From: Zygnema cylindricum
Lineage: Eukaryota > Streptophyta > Zygnematophyceae > Zygnematales > Zygnemataceae
Direction: 5' to 3'
DNA length: 64,000 nucleotides
Assembly (NCBI GenBank): GCA_037447655.1
Contig: JBBHKE010002632.1
Span: 272,956-336,955 of the forward strand
The translations under genes and the position numbers were made by a program. Below are positions 1 to 10,476 of this stretch, piece after piece. Positions within the stretch are counted from its first letter, which is position 1. Each line of letters opens with the position of its first letter. The notes below the pieces were generated by a model. It had not been told where the DNA came from. It ran no database searches and saw nothing but the letters and a program-made list of their open reading frames with translations.

Positions 1-1020
1 AAAGAAAAAGAAAAGGGAAACAGGAAGAACGCAAGGGAAAAAAGAAAGGGAAAGGGGAAGGGATAAGGGAAATTAAAGGGGAGGAAAAGGAATAGGAAGA
101 GATAAAAGACCCGGCACCTCTCTTCGTCTTTCACAGAGTCTTACATTAGCGCTATTCTTCACTCTTCCAAGTTCTCAAGTTCCCTAGTTGGCTGATGAAG
201 CGGTGCTCTCCCTGTCCTCCCATGTGTCCAGCTAAAAGTCCATCCCTACTTTCCTGTCCCTTTCTCTCCTTCCCTTTTGCTCTCTTTTCCTCTCCCCCTC
301 TCTCCCTCTCCTCTTCTCCCTCTTCCTCTTTTTAACTCCTTTTTCTTCCCTCTTTCGCTTCTCTCCACGGCCCAGAAAATAGAGAAGGATAAGGAAAAGG
401 AGGGGAAATTAAAGGGAATAGGGAAGGGGAAAGGGAAAGAAAAAAGGGAACGCAAGAAGGACAAAGGGAAAAGAAAAAGAAAAGAAAAGCGAAAAATAAG
501 TCACTTTAATTAAATCGCTCTCATTATCTTCTTCCGTCCATTTCTCTCCCCTCACTTTACCCTATAACTCTCTCCATTCTCCATTGATTTACCTAAAAAA
601 CATCCCACCCCTTATCTCAAATACATTAAAGGAGACGTTTTGCTTCCCTCCACCCTCTAGAGAAAGGGGAAGAAGAATGAAAGGGAAGGAAAAATGGAAG
701 GGGAAAGGGAAGAGGAAAGGGAAAAGAAAAGGGAAAAGAAAAGGGAAGCCAAAAGGGGAGGGAAAAGGGACGGGAAACGGGAAGGGTAAATGGAAGGGAA
801 AAATGGAAGGAAAGAAGCAAAAAAAACGAAAACAAAAAAGAAAAGAAAGGGAAAAAAAATGTCACTCTTAGTAAGTCCCTCTCGCTTTCCCCAATTCTTC
901 TTTTCTCTGGCATTTTATCTCTGCCTCTTTTTTTCTTTACCCTCTACCTCTCTCCATCCCTCTCCCACTCTTCCCTCTCACTCTCCCTCTCTCGCATTCT
1001 CCGTTTTCCCTCTCACTTTA
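1..1020. repeat. Alternating purine-rich and pyrimidine-rich blocks
   Basis: The plus strand alternates between almost pure purine (about 1-100, 365-505, 655-865) and almost pure pyrimidine (about 245-360, 540-655, 870-1015). The 245-505 and 540-870 stretches look like two diverged copies of one unit of about 330 bp, since each pyrimidine block is followed by a GGGAAA-rich purine block and a 'gtcact' boundary. Lys/Arg-rich or Phe/Pro-rich open frames here are composition artefacts. No gene is supported. Confidence 0.7.
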
Positions 1021-1433
1021 CCTGGCTGTCACAAGGATAATGTTGGCTAGAGACCTCTCTATAAAGTTGAGAAGCATTATGTGAAATGGCATCCGTTGCT
1101 CGAGACCGCTCCACGGCCCCTGCACGTAAAAAAGTGCGCGGAGAAAAATACTTCCGCGGAGAAAAATACGCACAGACTGTAAACGTGGGGTGGGTTTTTT
1201 TTTTGTTACTCTACGCATAATTTTTTTCAAAAACATCTGACACGTGCGACAACGTCTGCCTATTCGTTCACTTGATGAAACTTTAGTTAAAATCACCTTG
1301 CGAGGTGATTTGAGTAGAATGTTGAAAATGAGCTGGAAAGACGCAAAAGTGGGTCCAAACCTGCTAGACGACAACTGCTATACGTTTCAAAGTTACCCAA
1401 ATTGTACTGTGGTAATTTGCGTCGCATTAGTAA
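1021..1433. other. Unannotated stretch, probable eroded Harbinger-like debris
   Basis: No gene is visible. A 16-base motif (GCGGAGAAAAATAC plus context) occurs twice around 1138-1168. Words such as 'cacgtgcgacaac' and 'cccctgca' recall the interiors of the Harbinger-like elements elsewhere in the window, so this may be a truncated relic. No terminal repeats were found for it. Confidence 0.3.
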
Positions 1434-2387
1434 GGGTACGTCCCCATGTAAGCGATACTTTGAAAAAGTATTTTGGACAGTAGTGAAGTGCTCCTTACTA
1501 CTATGAAAAGCTCCCGATATGCGAAAATGAAATTGGAACTTTGAAATGTGACGGTTGTAGACGTGGGTACAACTTTGTGACGGTTGACAACGACTACGAA
1601 ATTGGTGACGCTAACTAAAACTGCGAAAGTTGTAGACGTATACATTTTTGTAATTTTGTGACATGGTAGATGTTTAGGGTTTTCTAACATTGTGACGTCA
1701 CGCTCACTTGTGACGTCACAGATTCAAGAACTTTCGGCCATGGATACCCGATTTTGTTTTCTCTACTTTTTTCGCTCTACTTGCCATTAAAATATACATA
1801 AAGATTGTCAAAAGAATTATTTTTCAAATATCTTTCATTTCATACTAGTTTTGCCATGCCTCATTCTAAAAAGTGTGAGATAAAATTGATAGTGTGAGAG
1901 GGAGAGGGGAGAGGCGACGACGATGCAAAATTCTATCGAATACCCATGAATGAAATTGGAGGTCCGAGACCCCTGCAGATTTTTTTCCGTACATCCTCGT
2001 CTTTTCCGCACATGCACGTGACGTACAGAGAGAAAAATAACGAGTACTCTCCCTCGTCCTAAAATTTATCCAATCGTGTGGCACATGCGTGGGTCATTTT
2101 TCATTTGTTGTTTGAGCAGTACTTTCCGTGGAATCAGGTCGCGAGGTGATTTTTTATGAAGTTTTTTGACGGGCTGGATTCTCTTGCCCGAGGGTCGAAA
2201 AAAGAAAAACGCCTTAATGCGTTCACATGACGACAAACATGAAGTACATTCGAAATATCGGCTTAAGGTTTGTTGTACTTTTAAAGAACTGATTTTTTTG
2301 TACGGCTAAAGTTTTTCTCGTACGGAACTGCGTTTTCGGTGAAAACAACAGATTAAAGTCGATACTTTAATACATGGGGACGCACCC
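1434..2387. mobile_element. PIF/Harbinger-like non-autonomous TIR element (copy E1)
   Basis: The ends form an inverted repeat: left GGGTACGTCCCCATGTA, right the complement of GGGTGCGTCCCCATGTA. It is flanked by TAA (1431-1433) and TTA (2388-2390), compatible with the TWA target preference of PIF/Harbinger. The interior contains repeated GTGACGGTTGTAGACG-type words and two TGACGTCA palindromes near 1695-1720. No transposase frame is present, so it would have to be moved in trans. The same family recurs at 17090, 27476, 44840 and 57682. Confidence 0.75.
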
Positions 2388-2770
2388 TTAGCTGTAGTAT
2401 TATTTTGTGGTGCCAAAACTCCCAAATAGTTTACGTATCAATTTTGTTTATTTTGTTTAGAGTCTCGTACTTGTACTTTCCGTACATATAGTTTTGTTTA
2501 GCACTTTAGGTTTCGCTTGTCGTTATTCACTCTTTGGTCGTAAGTCTATAAATAAAGTGTTCTAGTGTTTAACTGAACAAATTGTAAAATTTTGGAGGAT
2601 TTCAAGCGACGCACAGTCATATGTGTCGCGCCATCTTTGGCTTGCTTAATAAGGAGGTAGTAGTGGTAGAATGTATTGTTGTGGAATCATGATAACATGT
2701 AGCCTTTGGAGGGAGTAAGAGAGTCAGAGGAGGTAAATTTCTGTATTTTTTAGCTGAAAAATGTAGCCTT
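2388..2770. other. Interelement stretch without a gene
   Basis: AT-rich sequence with no coding frame I can support. The word GTAGCCTTTGGAGGGAG near 2700 resembles the host sequence just after 10476 (ACCTTTGGAGGAAGTAGG). The target region of the following LTR element may therefore already have been locally duplicated before insertion. Confidence 0.3.
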
Positions 2771-3348
2771 TGTTGATTTTATTTGCAATTTTGGGCAATA
2801 TCGGGTACCGCCGATTTTGTGTGATTAACGTCACATCGTTAAACAATACCATTTGTACCGACAGACGTCAGGATTTGGACAACGTGGAGTTTACCATTAT
2901 GACAATCATGCAGTTGTACATATTCTGGTTCAAGTGAACAAGCATGCGTAGGCATCATTTCATTGGACCATATTAGAGAGTGCATTATTCAAACAGATAG
3001 CATTATAATACAAATAGGCACTCAGAAGAGACAAGAAAATACCTTTTATCTATCAATTTAGAGGGCAAGTCAGACAAAGAGAAAGACAAAAGGTAGAATA
3101 GATTTGGCTTTATTGAAAAACTCTTTTGTTACACAAGACTTTTTCAATAAAGCCAAATCTATTCTTGCGATTCTATCTTGTCTATCCTATTTATTTGTTA
3201 TATATCTCTCCGCACTCTACATCTTTCCCATCTCAATTTATTTCCGTGACTCCCTAAGCCCCCTCTGTGTTATTGAATTTTAGTAGGTCCAATCCGCCTG
3301 TGGCTGCAGAGGATTTCGCCGATCGCTCATATGATTGTCCAAAAAACA
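2771..3348 (+). repeat. 5' LTR of element L
   Basis: Matches 9390-10476 along its length once the hAT insertion there is removed. It begins TGTTGATTTT and ends in AACA directly before a candidate primer-binding site. The CAAAAGGTAGAATAGATTTGG region and the 'ttatatatctctccg' stretch are shared by both LTRs and by the internal fragment near 4775-4990. Confidence 0.75.
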
Positions 3349-3364
3349 AGTTATGAGCCCAACC
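3349..3364 (+). other. Candidate primer-binding site, tRNA-iMet anticodon half
   Basis: AGTTATGAGCCCAACC follows the 5' LTR. It resembles GGTTATGGGCCCACC, the complement of the anticodon arm of plant tRNA-iMet, with scattered mismatches. A second copy at about 4991 (AGTTTTGGGCCAACCC) follows the internal LTR fragment and keeps other parts of the match. The site assignment is inferred from position and similarity. Confidence 0.5.
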
Positions 3365-3439
3365 AAATGGGGCACAAAGAAGTTTGGATTTCTAGAACAG
3401 GAGAGCGACGCCCATCTTGACACTGCAGTGAGTAAAGGA

Positions 3440-4735
3440 GGAGAACTAGGTACATCTCCAACAAAAACACCAAAAGAAAAAAGAGCGGCCATCCTAACAC
3501 GGTCGTGAGTAAAGGAGGAGAACTGGGTACATCTGGAACGAAACACCAAAAAAAAGAAGATGCAGCAGGTCATGCCCAAACATTTGATGAAAATGAAGGC
3601 GTAGCCTTGGAAAATAGCTAAGAAAGAACATGCAGCAGGTCATGCCCAAACATTTGATGAAAATGAAGGCGTAGCTTTGGTAAATAACTTTCAAGGGCTC
3701 AGGGAAAAGTTAGACAAGACACCTGTGAAACCAACCATGGCAGAAATAATTAGATTGCTACGCAGACTCTTTCACACACCATACGATGAAACGATGTCAA
3801 TTTCAAAGAACATTTCCCAATACTTAGAAAACCTAGCCATGATAATTTCAACAGAAATTTACCTTCCTACACATACGAAAATCCCATTGTTTCTCATGTC
3901 ACTTCCCCATAGATTCAAACCGGTTCTCACCTCATAAGAGGGCCACAGATGGGAGGAATCGAAGTGGGAGGATGTGGTTAAGAAGCTGGGAGGAGTCGAA
4001 GTAGGATGATGTGGTTAAGAAGCCGATTGTTGCAGTAGGCTCCACCGAGGTAGTGATGTCCGAAAAGGCCTCCAACATGGAGCCTAACATTATAGAGAAT
4101 GGTCAGAGGTTTGACTAATTAAGAGGTGATTTGGGTTTTGACTTTTTTGCTTTGTCTTTACCCTATAACCTCTTAATTGGTCAGACCTGTGATTGCTCCT
4201 CTCCTTGATGTCAAGCTCTTTTACGGAGGCTTTTTTGGGCATTACAACCTCGGTGGAGCCTATTGCACCAATCAGCTTCTTAACCACATTCTCCCACTTT
4301 GCCTCCTCCCATCAGTGGCCCTCTAATGAGGTGAGAACCAACTCGAATCTATGGGGAAGTGATAGAAGAAACATTTGGATTTTCGTGTGTGTAGGGAATT
4401 AAATTTCTGCTGATTATCATGGCTAGGTTTTCTAGTTATTGGGAAATATTCTTTGACATTGACATCATTTTGTCGTATGGTGTGTGTGAGAGTCTGTGTA
4501 ACAGTCTAATTCTTTCTGCCATGGTTAGTTTCACATGTGCCTTGTCTAACTTTTTCTTGAGCCCTTGGAAGCTATTTTCTAAGGCTCCGCCCTCATTTTC
4601 ATCCAATGTTTGGGCCTAACCCTCATTTTCATCCAATGTTTGGGCCTAACCCGCTGCACTTTCTTTTGGTGTTTTTATTGCAGATGTACCTAGTTTTCCT
4701 CCTTTACTCACGGTCGTGTCAAGATAGCCTGCGCT
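3440..4735. repeat. Large imperfect inverted repeat made of gag-head sequence
   Basis: The arm at about 3440-4120 (plus) returns in reverse complement at about 4170-4735, with a short centre near 4130-4170. The left arm runs from the LTR/leader boundary through a gag-like segment and on to a block about maintaining 'gatgtggttaagaag'. The right arm reads the same backwards. Small tandem duplications sit inside each arm: a ~65 bp unit near 3430-3540 and a 31 bp unit near 4602-4650. A third, direct copy of the gag head follows at about 5110-5450. Confidence 0.7.
3677..3937 (+). pseudogene. gag-like fragment of element L
   Basis: An 86-residue frame includes SKNISQYLENLAMI and LMSLPHRFKPVLTS, which fits the helical Leu-rich shape of copia-type capsid regions that end in a 'LPxx(Y/F)' motif. 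It lacks a zinc knuckle and stops soon after. The same sequence occurs inverted near 4320-4700 and again forward near 5118-5445, both with frame breaks. Function is inferred from weak similarity only; I see no definitive motif. Confidence 0.35.
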
Positions 4736-4774
4736 ATAGCTTTCAATTAGGGTCCTTTTAGGACGATTTGTTAC

Positions 4775-4990
4775 AAAATATTTTTTCAATATTACAGCTA
4801 TTCCAAAGATTCTATCTAGTCTATCCTATCTATTTGTTATATATCTCTCCGTACTCTACATCTTTCCCATCTCTATTAATTTCCGTGACTCCGTAAGCCC
4901 CCTCTGCGTGTATTGACCTGTACTAGGTCTAATCCGTCTGTGGCTGCGGGGGATACCTTCGATCGCACAGATGATATTCCAAAAGCAACA
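4775..4990 (+). repeat. Internal 3' portion of an L-family LTR
   Basis: The stretch from about 4775 to 4990 matches the last third of the 5' and 3' LTRs, ending GCAACA, and is followed by a second copy of the candidate primer site and gag head. Just before it (about 4735-4780) is a short inverted copy of the LTR segment found at 10240-10290. This shows that element L is a rearranged composite, not a single clean insertion. Confidence 0.65.
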
Positions 4991-5685
4991 AGTTTTGGGC
5001 CAACCCAAATGGGGCCCAAATGAGTTCGGATTTCTAGAACTGGAGAGCGACCGCTATCCTGCCATAGCCGTGAGTAAAAGAGGAGAACAGGATAAATTTG
5101 CAACGAAAAAAACACCAAAAGAAGGTGCAGCACGTTAGGCCTAAACATTAGATCAAAATGAAGGCAGAGCCTTGCAAAATAGCTTCCAAAGGCTTAAGGA
5201 AAAGTTAGACAAGACACCTGTGAAACCAACCATGGCAAAAAGAATTAGATTGCTACAGAAACTCTCACACACACCATACGACGAAATGATGTAAATGTTA
5301 GAGAACATTTCCCAATTATTAGAAAATGTAGCCATGATAAAATCAGCAGAAGTTTACCTTCCTACACACACCAAAATCCCAATGATTCTCATGTCACTTC
5401 CCTATAGATTTGAACCGGTTCTCACCTCAATAGGGGGGGCAACAGATGATAGGAGTCGAAGTGGGAGGATGTGGTTAAGAAGCACATTGTTGTAGTAGGC
5501 TCCACAAAGGTGTTGATGCTCGAAAAGGCCTCTGGTCTGACCAATTAAGTGGTGAGAGGGTAAAGACCAAGCAAACAAGTCAGAACCCAAATCACAATGA
5601 TTATGTATGTAGAGCAAGCATCCAAATCACAAGCGAAGAGGTGAGAGGGTAAAGACCAAGCAAACAAGTCACAACCCAAATCACA

Positions 5686-8398
5686 ATGATTCTGTATGCA
5701 GAGCAAGCATCTAAATCACAAGCGAAGAGGATCAAAGCAGATAGGAGAAAGACAGAGAAGATAGCCGTGGAAGAGAGAAAAAATCAAGACAAAAAGACCT
5801 CTCATGACCTCAACAAAGACCACACTCCAGACAAGATCATGATCTCAAACGCAATCCTGTTTTCGACAGCAAATGCCAAAGAAAGAGAAGGTCTGCCATG
5901 ATGGCGGAAAAGAGGAGAACATGAACTTACCAAGTTTGGTGAACCGCCGGAGGAGATTCCCCGAGAGAATCGACAAAGACGGACTAACATAGTCTCCATG
6001 CAGGATCTCCTAGAGGAGTCAGCAAGGCACCCTCGCGAAAGCAACGTCCAGACATTTGCAAATCTTGAAGTTGGAAGCACCAAGCAATGGGACGCCATTC
6101 TGCTAAAGACAAAGAAAAGGTCAAAAGGGAAAGAAGCGGTTAGAAAGGATGACAAGGACGATAACGAAGCTCAAACCCCTCACACAAAGAACCGAAAGAG
6201 CGAACAAGTTAGCTACACGGTTAGATCCATGAAAGTTGCAACAACAAAAACAGAGATCAATCATGGCTCACGCAAGACAAACACCAATGGCTCAAAGATG
6301 AGCATTCAAATGAATAGAGAATCCAGAATGCAAAACTTTCATGTCAGAAGAAGAAAATAGTCTCTCACCTCACAAGGACATAAATGGGAGATCTTACCAA
6401 AAAAGAGTCGAACAGGTGTTAGAGAAATACACCACACTTCAAGTGTCACCGAATGGCACCACATCAAGTAGTTTCGCCATAGAATGGCTGGAAACCACGA
6501 CAAAGGAAATCTGCGGAGATGTACCTGAGATTCCTGTAAATCAAATGAGCACTCCATCGTTAGCAACCTGTAAAGAGGACGAGATTGATGTCCCGCAAGT
6601 AAACACAAAGAAATACATTGGTCAAGCAAAGCAAGGGGAGACAGATGCACATTAACCATGCATATTGATTCGGGAAATCAAGCAACAAAAGAATGTAGCA
6701 CCAGCGAACAAGAAGTTCAAAAGATTGCAGGTGTACAAGACATGACCCAAACAAACGGAGGGAATTGAATGCATGTCAAAGAGGAAGAAAAAGGGGAAGG
6801 AGACTCGAAACCTTACCTTAAGAATCATGAAAGAATGAGAGGCAATCCCAAGCGAGATGACAAAAGAGGTGGTAGTCAAAAGAAAACCAAAAACAATCTC
6901 TCAGTTATTGTCGGGCTAGGTAGCACGGACAGGCTAGGTAGCACGAACAGAGTCCAAGGAACCAGCTCTAATGACAAGATAGTCCAAGACTTGCATAGAG
7001 ATAGAGAGAGATTAGAAATCAAATTTTTGGTAGCAAAAACCAATCAGTTTTTTGATAGCAAAAACCATGCAAAAAATGGAATAGTGGTACTGGAACCTGA
7101 AGGTAGCAAACCACATGCAAGATACCTCACAGAAACCAAGATTTTAGGGGACTTTGGTCGCGGAAGCATAGGTGTGCAAGTGGTAGAAAGAAGACAAAAA
7201 AAGAAAGAAAAACATTACATACAAAAGAAAGAAAATGAGATGCAAAACAGTGGGAGAAAGGAGAAAGAGTCAAAAGTTAGAGAAGTGAACTTATTGACTT
7301 GGAGATACACAATCGCAAGTACAGTTGAGTAGGTAAGGAGGAGTCACCACCAACATTCTCCAATGCCCGCCTCTATCGATAGGAGGAAGACTGTTTCGGC
7401 ATTCGAAGTTCAAAAAAAACTATCAGAAAAGCCACAGAGAAAGCAAGAAAAGTTAGTAAGCCGGCGACATTGGTGTCAACTCCGACACAAGAGCCGAAGG
7501 GAAAAAAAAGGATCAAGGAGGACTCAAGCACGATTCAGATCAGGGGAGCAAAGAAAATTTGAATAGCTCAGAGAATCTTGGAACATTTGCATCAGACGGT
7601 GAGAAAAATGTCCCAAAAGCGGCAATTGGCGTCTTACCTCAAGCATGGAGGACATGGCCGAATGAGATAGAGAGCGGAAAGAAACTAGTTGGCTCTCTTA
7701 ATGCCTCATCCCTTGGAGATGGAGGAAGCGGACTTGCACACATAGGTCCACAAACGACATCAAAGGTCAAAATCAGGAAATCCAAAAATCTGCCACGAAA
7801 CATTCAAATAGAGAAGATTGGAGAGCATGAGGTAAAAGCCGAGAAAACTCTTAGCATAGATTTTCTGCTTCCAAAGGAGCAAAAGAATGCGAGAAACATA
7901 AGGGGAGAATTGGCGGATGAATTACCTTACAATTTGGCGATAGTGGGAGATTTGAGATCTCCTCCACTATGTATTTCACAAAAACCCACCGAGTTCACCA
8001 CCAAATCTGCGAGGAAGGAAAATCAGATGTCTAGAGTGGCGGAAGGGGATAGAGGAGTGTCAAGATACAGGACATTCAAAGAAGCGTTGCTTGGACAGAG
8101 CATCAAAGAAGATGGAGTCACGCAAGCAGCCAAGGAAGGAGTAAGTTACACTCACCTTGAGGAGGAAGAAAATTCGAAGGCTCAGATTCATCCACATTCG
8201 AGTCCATGCATGAAGCAGATGCAAACGGAGCGCCCAACCATAAGGAACGCAGCTGAACGCGTGGAAGAGCCGGAAACAGAAACCCTAACCCTTATTCCTA
8301 ATCCCACCTCAATGTCCATTTTCAGCCCGCAAATTGACAAAAATCAGACTGGAAAGAAGACGACGACCTCAAAAGGAAACAATGGAAGGAAAGGATGA
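5686..8398 (+). other. Series of lysine/serine-rich open frames inside element L, function unknown
   Basis: Consecutive plus-strand frames at 5686-5901, 5998-6360, 6341-6655, 6769-7332, 7363-7566 and 7559-8398 cover most of this stretch and break only at single stops or frame changes. Products are very hydrophilic, for example VKEEEKGEGDSKPY at the start of the 6769 frame, and have no domain I recognise. The pattern suggests one long disordered coding region that has decayed, or a degenerate spacer protein of the element. No catalytic motif is visible, so I assign no role. Confidence 0.35.
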
Positions 8399-8639
8399 GT
8401 GGTAGCTTCGACAAGGAAGCTAAAAAAGAAAGGGAAAGCACGAAGGAAAGGGCTAAGGGGAGAAGGAGAACTTAGATAAGAGGCGAGGGGCGTACAGAGA
8501 GCAAACAGGAAAACTGTTCAAACCCTAGAAAAGTTGGCATAAGTGCATATAACGCCAACGGAAAGGACGATTTTGTACGAAGTGAAGGTACCTTCCCAAA
8601 ATCGCAGCAAAGGCGCATGATCAATATTGAACCTTCATC

Positions 8640-9395
8640 GTGACCCTTGATCTAAATCTAAGTGTACATCAAAGTACAACGAAGTCTTGGCCAAATGAGA
8701 CTTCGCCATGTGCGCCGCCAAAAATGCATACAACGCCACGACACGAAAGTTTTTCATTCGTGTGCGACGACACATTGGGCGACGAAACATATTTGAACCG
8801 TAGGATTGGCGACAACCACGCGACATTGAAATCCGCGATTGCAATCCACACCATTGGACCGAAATCAAAAAACAGCGAGCGCCGTTCGATTTCACTGACA
8901 AATTTCACGCAGGTACATCGAGATTTTTCAACGGACGAGGACCACCCTGAATTATCGACAGTCGAAGACCATCCAATTGGCGATGAACGAGGTCCATTCG
9001 AGGAGATGTTAAAACCCACACTAAAATTATCGAATCCACGGTCTTGGAATTTTACAAAACTAGAGATCAACAGACGTGGGAGTCTCGAGCTGACAGATCA
9101 AACGGATGAACTCCACATGTCTAGTGACGGGGGAATCGCATCGGAATCCAAAGTTTACATGAAAAACTTGTCAGCGTGTGATGAAACATTTTCACAGGCG
9201 AAAGTGGGAGGAAATTTCGAACCTTTCAAATTTCACGACGTACAGGTTCACAGTTCAACAAATACGCGACAATTTCCACTGGCATGGATCAGTGCCACTT
9301 TTGTATTTACGGGCGACTTCGAATCGACCCAAAATTATTTCAAAGCGATCTTCTACGCGAACCCATATTGCCGCAAAGTCAAGTGGGAGTGTTGA
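8640..9395 (+). CDS. Unrecognised 251-codon frame at the 3' end of element L
   Basis: The frame runs up to the 3' LTR and ends a few bases inside it, past the polypurine tract. The predicted protein is acidic to neutral with many Ser, Thr and Asp residues, for example STDEDHPELSTVEDHP. It shows no signal peptide, membrane span or zinc knuckle. Its position (last frame before the polypurine tract) is where an accessory or envelope-like frame sits in some LTR elements, but I see no transmembrane segment. The real start could lie upstream, since the frame is open around the ATG. It is reported as unknown. Confidence 0.35.
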   Translation: MTLDLNLSVHQSTTKSWPNETSPCAPPKMHTTPRHESFSFVCDDTLGDETYLNRRIGDNHATLKSAIAIHTIGPKSKNSERRSISLTNFTQVHRDFSTDEDHPELSTVEDHPIGDERGPFEEMLKPTLKLSNPRSWNFTKLEINRRGSLELTDQTDELHMSSDGGIASESKVYMKNLSACDETFSQAKVGGNFEPFKFHDVQVHSSTNTRQFPLAWISATFVFTGDFESTQNYFKAIFYANPYCRKVKWEC

Positions 9396-9514
9396 TTTTA
9401 TTTGCGATTTTGGGCAATATTGGGTACCGCCGATTTTGTGTGACCGACGTCACATCGTGGAACAGTACCATTTGTACGGACTGACGTCACGATTTGGACG
9501 ACCTGGAGTTTACC

Positions 9515-9693
9515 TAGTGTTGGGTATCGAGGACCTTTTGCCGATATTCGATATATATCGAATTTCAGGTACCCGATAATCGATATATCGCTTCGATATA
9601 TCGAATACCAAATTATCGCGATATATCGCCGATATATCGTATGGACGATATATCGAAAATTAATTTTTTTTTTTTTTTTTTTTTTAAACATCC

Positions 9694-9733
<40 letters not shown>

Positions 9734-9746
9734 ACTGAGCGCTCAG

Positions 9747-9781
<35 letters not shown>

Positions 9782-10001
9782 ATTATCCGTACGATTTTCC
9801 GTACGATTATCCGTATGTTTTTCGTACGCTTTTCGTACGCTTTTCCGTACTCTGACTGTACGGACACGCAATTTTTGCGATATATATCGCGATAATTTAT
9901 GTTGGTCTCGGTACGATATATCGAGGAATCTGCTCGATCGATATTCGATATATCGAATATCGAAATTATCGCGATATGAAACTACCCGATACCCAACACT
10001 A
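9515..10001. mobile_element. hAT-like MITE
   Basis: The ends are TAGTGTTGGGTATCG and its inverted copy, flanked by a perfect 8 bp target duplication AGTTTACC (9507-9514 and 10002-10009). The other LTR of element L shows the empty site. An 8 bp duplication and a TAGTG-type terminus are the hallmarks of the hAT superfamily. The interior is packed with CGATATATCG palindromes, a T tract and a C-run/G-run foldback. No transposase is encoded. Confidence 0.88.
9695..9780. repeat. C39 - 14 bp palindrome - G32 foldback
   Basis: A run of 39 C (9695-9733) is followed by the perfect palindrome ACTGAGCGCTCAGT (9734-9747), one T, and a run of 32 G (9749-9780). The arms can pair into one hairpin. Separately, the G strand can form quadruplexes and the C strand an i-motif. 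Homopolymers this long are also prone to length error in assembly, so exact counts are uncertain. Confidence 0.85.
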
Positions 10002-10476
10002 AGTTTACCATAATGACAATCATGCGATTGTACATATTAAGGTTCAAGTGAACAAGCATGCGTAGGCATCATTTCATTGGACCATATTAGAGAGTGCATT
10101 ATTCAAACAGATAGCATTAAAATACAAATAGGCACTGAGAAGAGACAACAAAATACCCTTCATCCATCAATTTAGAGGGCAAGTCAGACAGAGAGAAAGA
10201 CAAAAGGTAGAATAGATTTGGCTTTATTGAAAAAGTCTTTTGTAACAAATCGTCCTAAAAGGACCTTAATTGAAAGCTACGGCTATTCTTGAGATTCTAT
10301 CTTGTGTATCGTATCTATTTGCTATATATCTCTCCGTACTCTACATCTTTCCCATCTCTATTTATTTTCGTGACTCCCTAAGCTCCCCTCTGCGTGTATT
10401 GACATGTTGTAGGTCCAATTCGTCTGTGGCTGCGGGGGATTCCTTCGATCACTCAGATGATTGTCCAAAAGCAACA

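Larger units (their letters stand above)
2771..10476 (+). mobile_element. Non-autonomous LTR retroelement with no recognisable pol (element L)
   Basis: Direct terminal repeats lie at 2771-3348 and 9390-10476. Both start TGTTGATTTTATTTGC and end ...CAACA/AACA. The flanking 5-mers are GCCTT (2766-2770) and ACCTT (10477-10481), a target duplication with one mismatch. A polypurine tract AAGTGGGAG (9381-9389) abuts the 3' LTR, which fixes plus orientation. After the 5' LTR, AGTTATGAGCCCAACC resembles the complement of the anticodon half of tRNA-iMet. The roughly 6 kb interior has a gag-like fragment and long lysine-rich frames but no protease, integrase or RT motif. It is probably a large non-autonomous derivative of a copia-like element. 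Confidence 0.75.
9390..10476 (+). repeat. 3' LTR of element L, interrupted by a hAT element
   Basis: Matches 2771-3348 on both sides of a 487 bp insertion (9515-10001). The uninterrupted sister LTR reads GGAGTTTACCATTATG across the insertion point, giving a clear empty site. It ends CAACA at 10476. Confidence 0.75.

Noticed and set aside
246-1050. Lys/Arg-rich and Phe/Pro-rich open frames near the window start
   Set aside because: They track the purine or pyrimidine composition on both strands and have no domain or codon signal.
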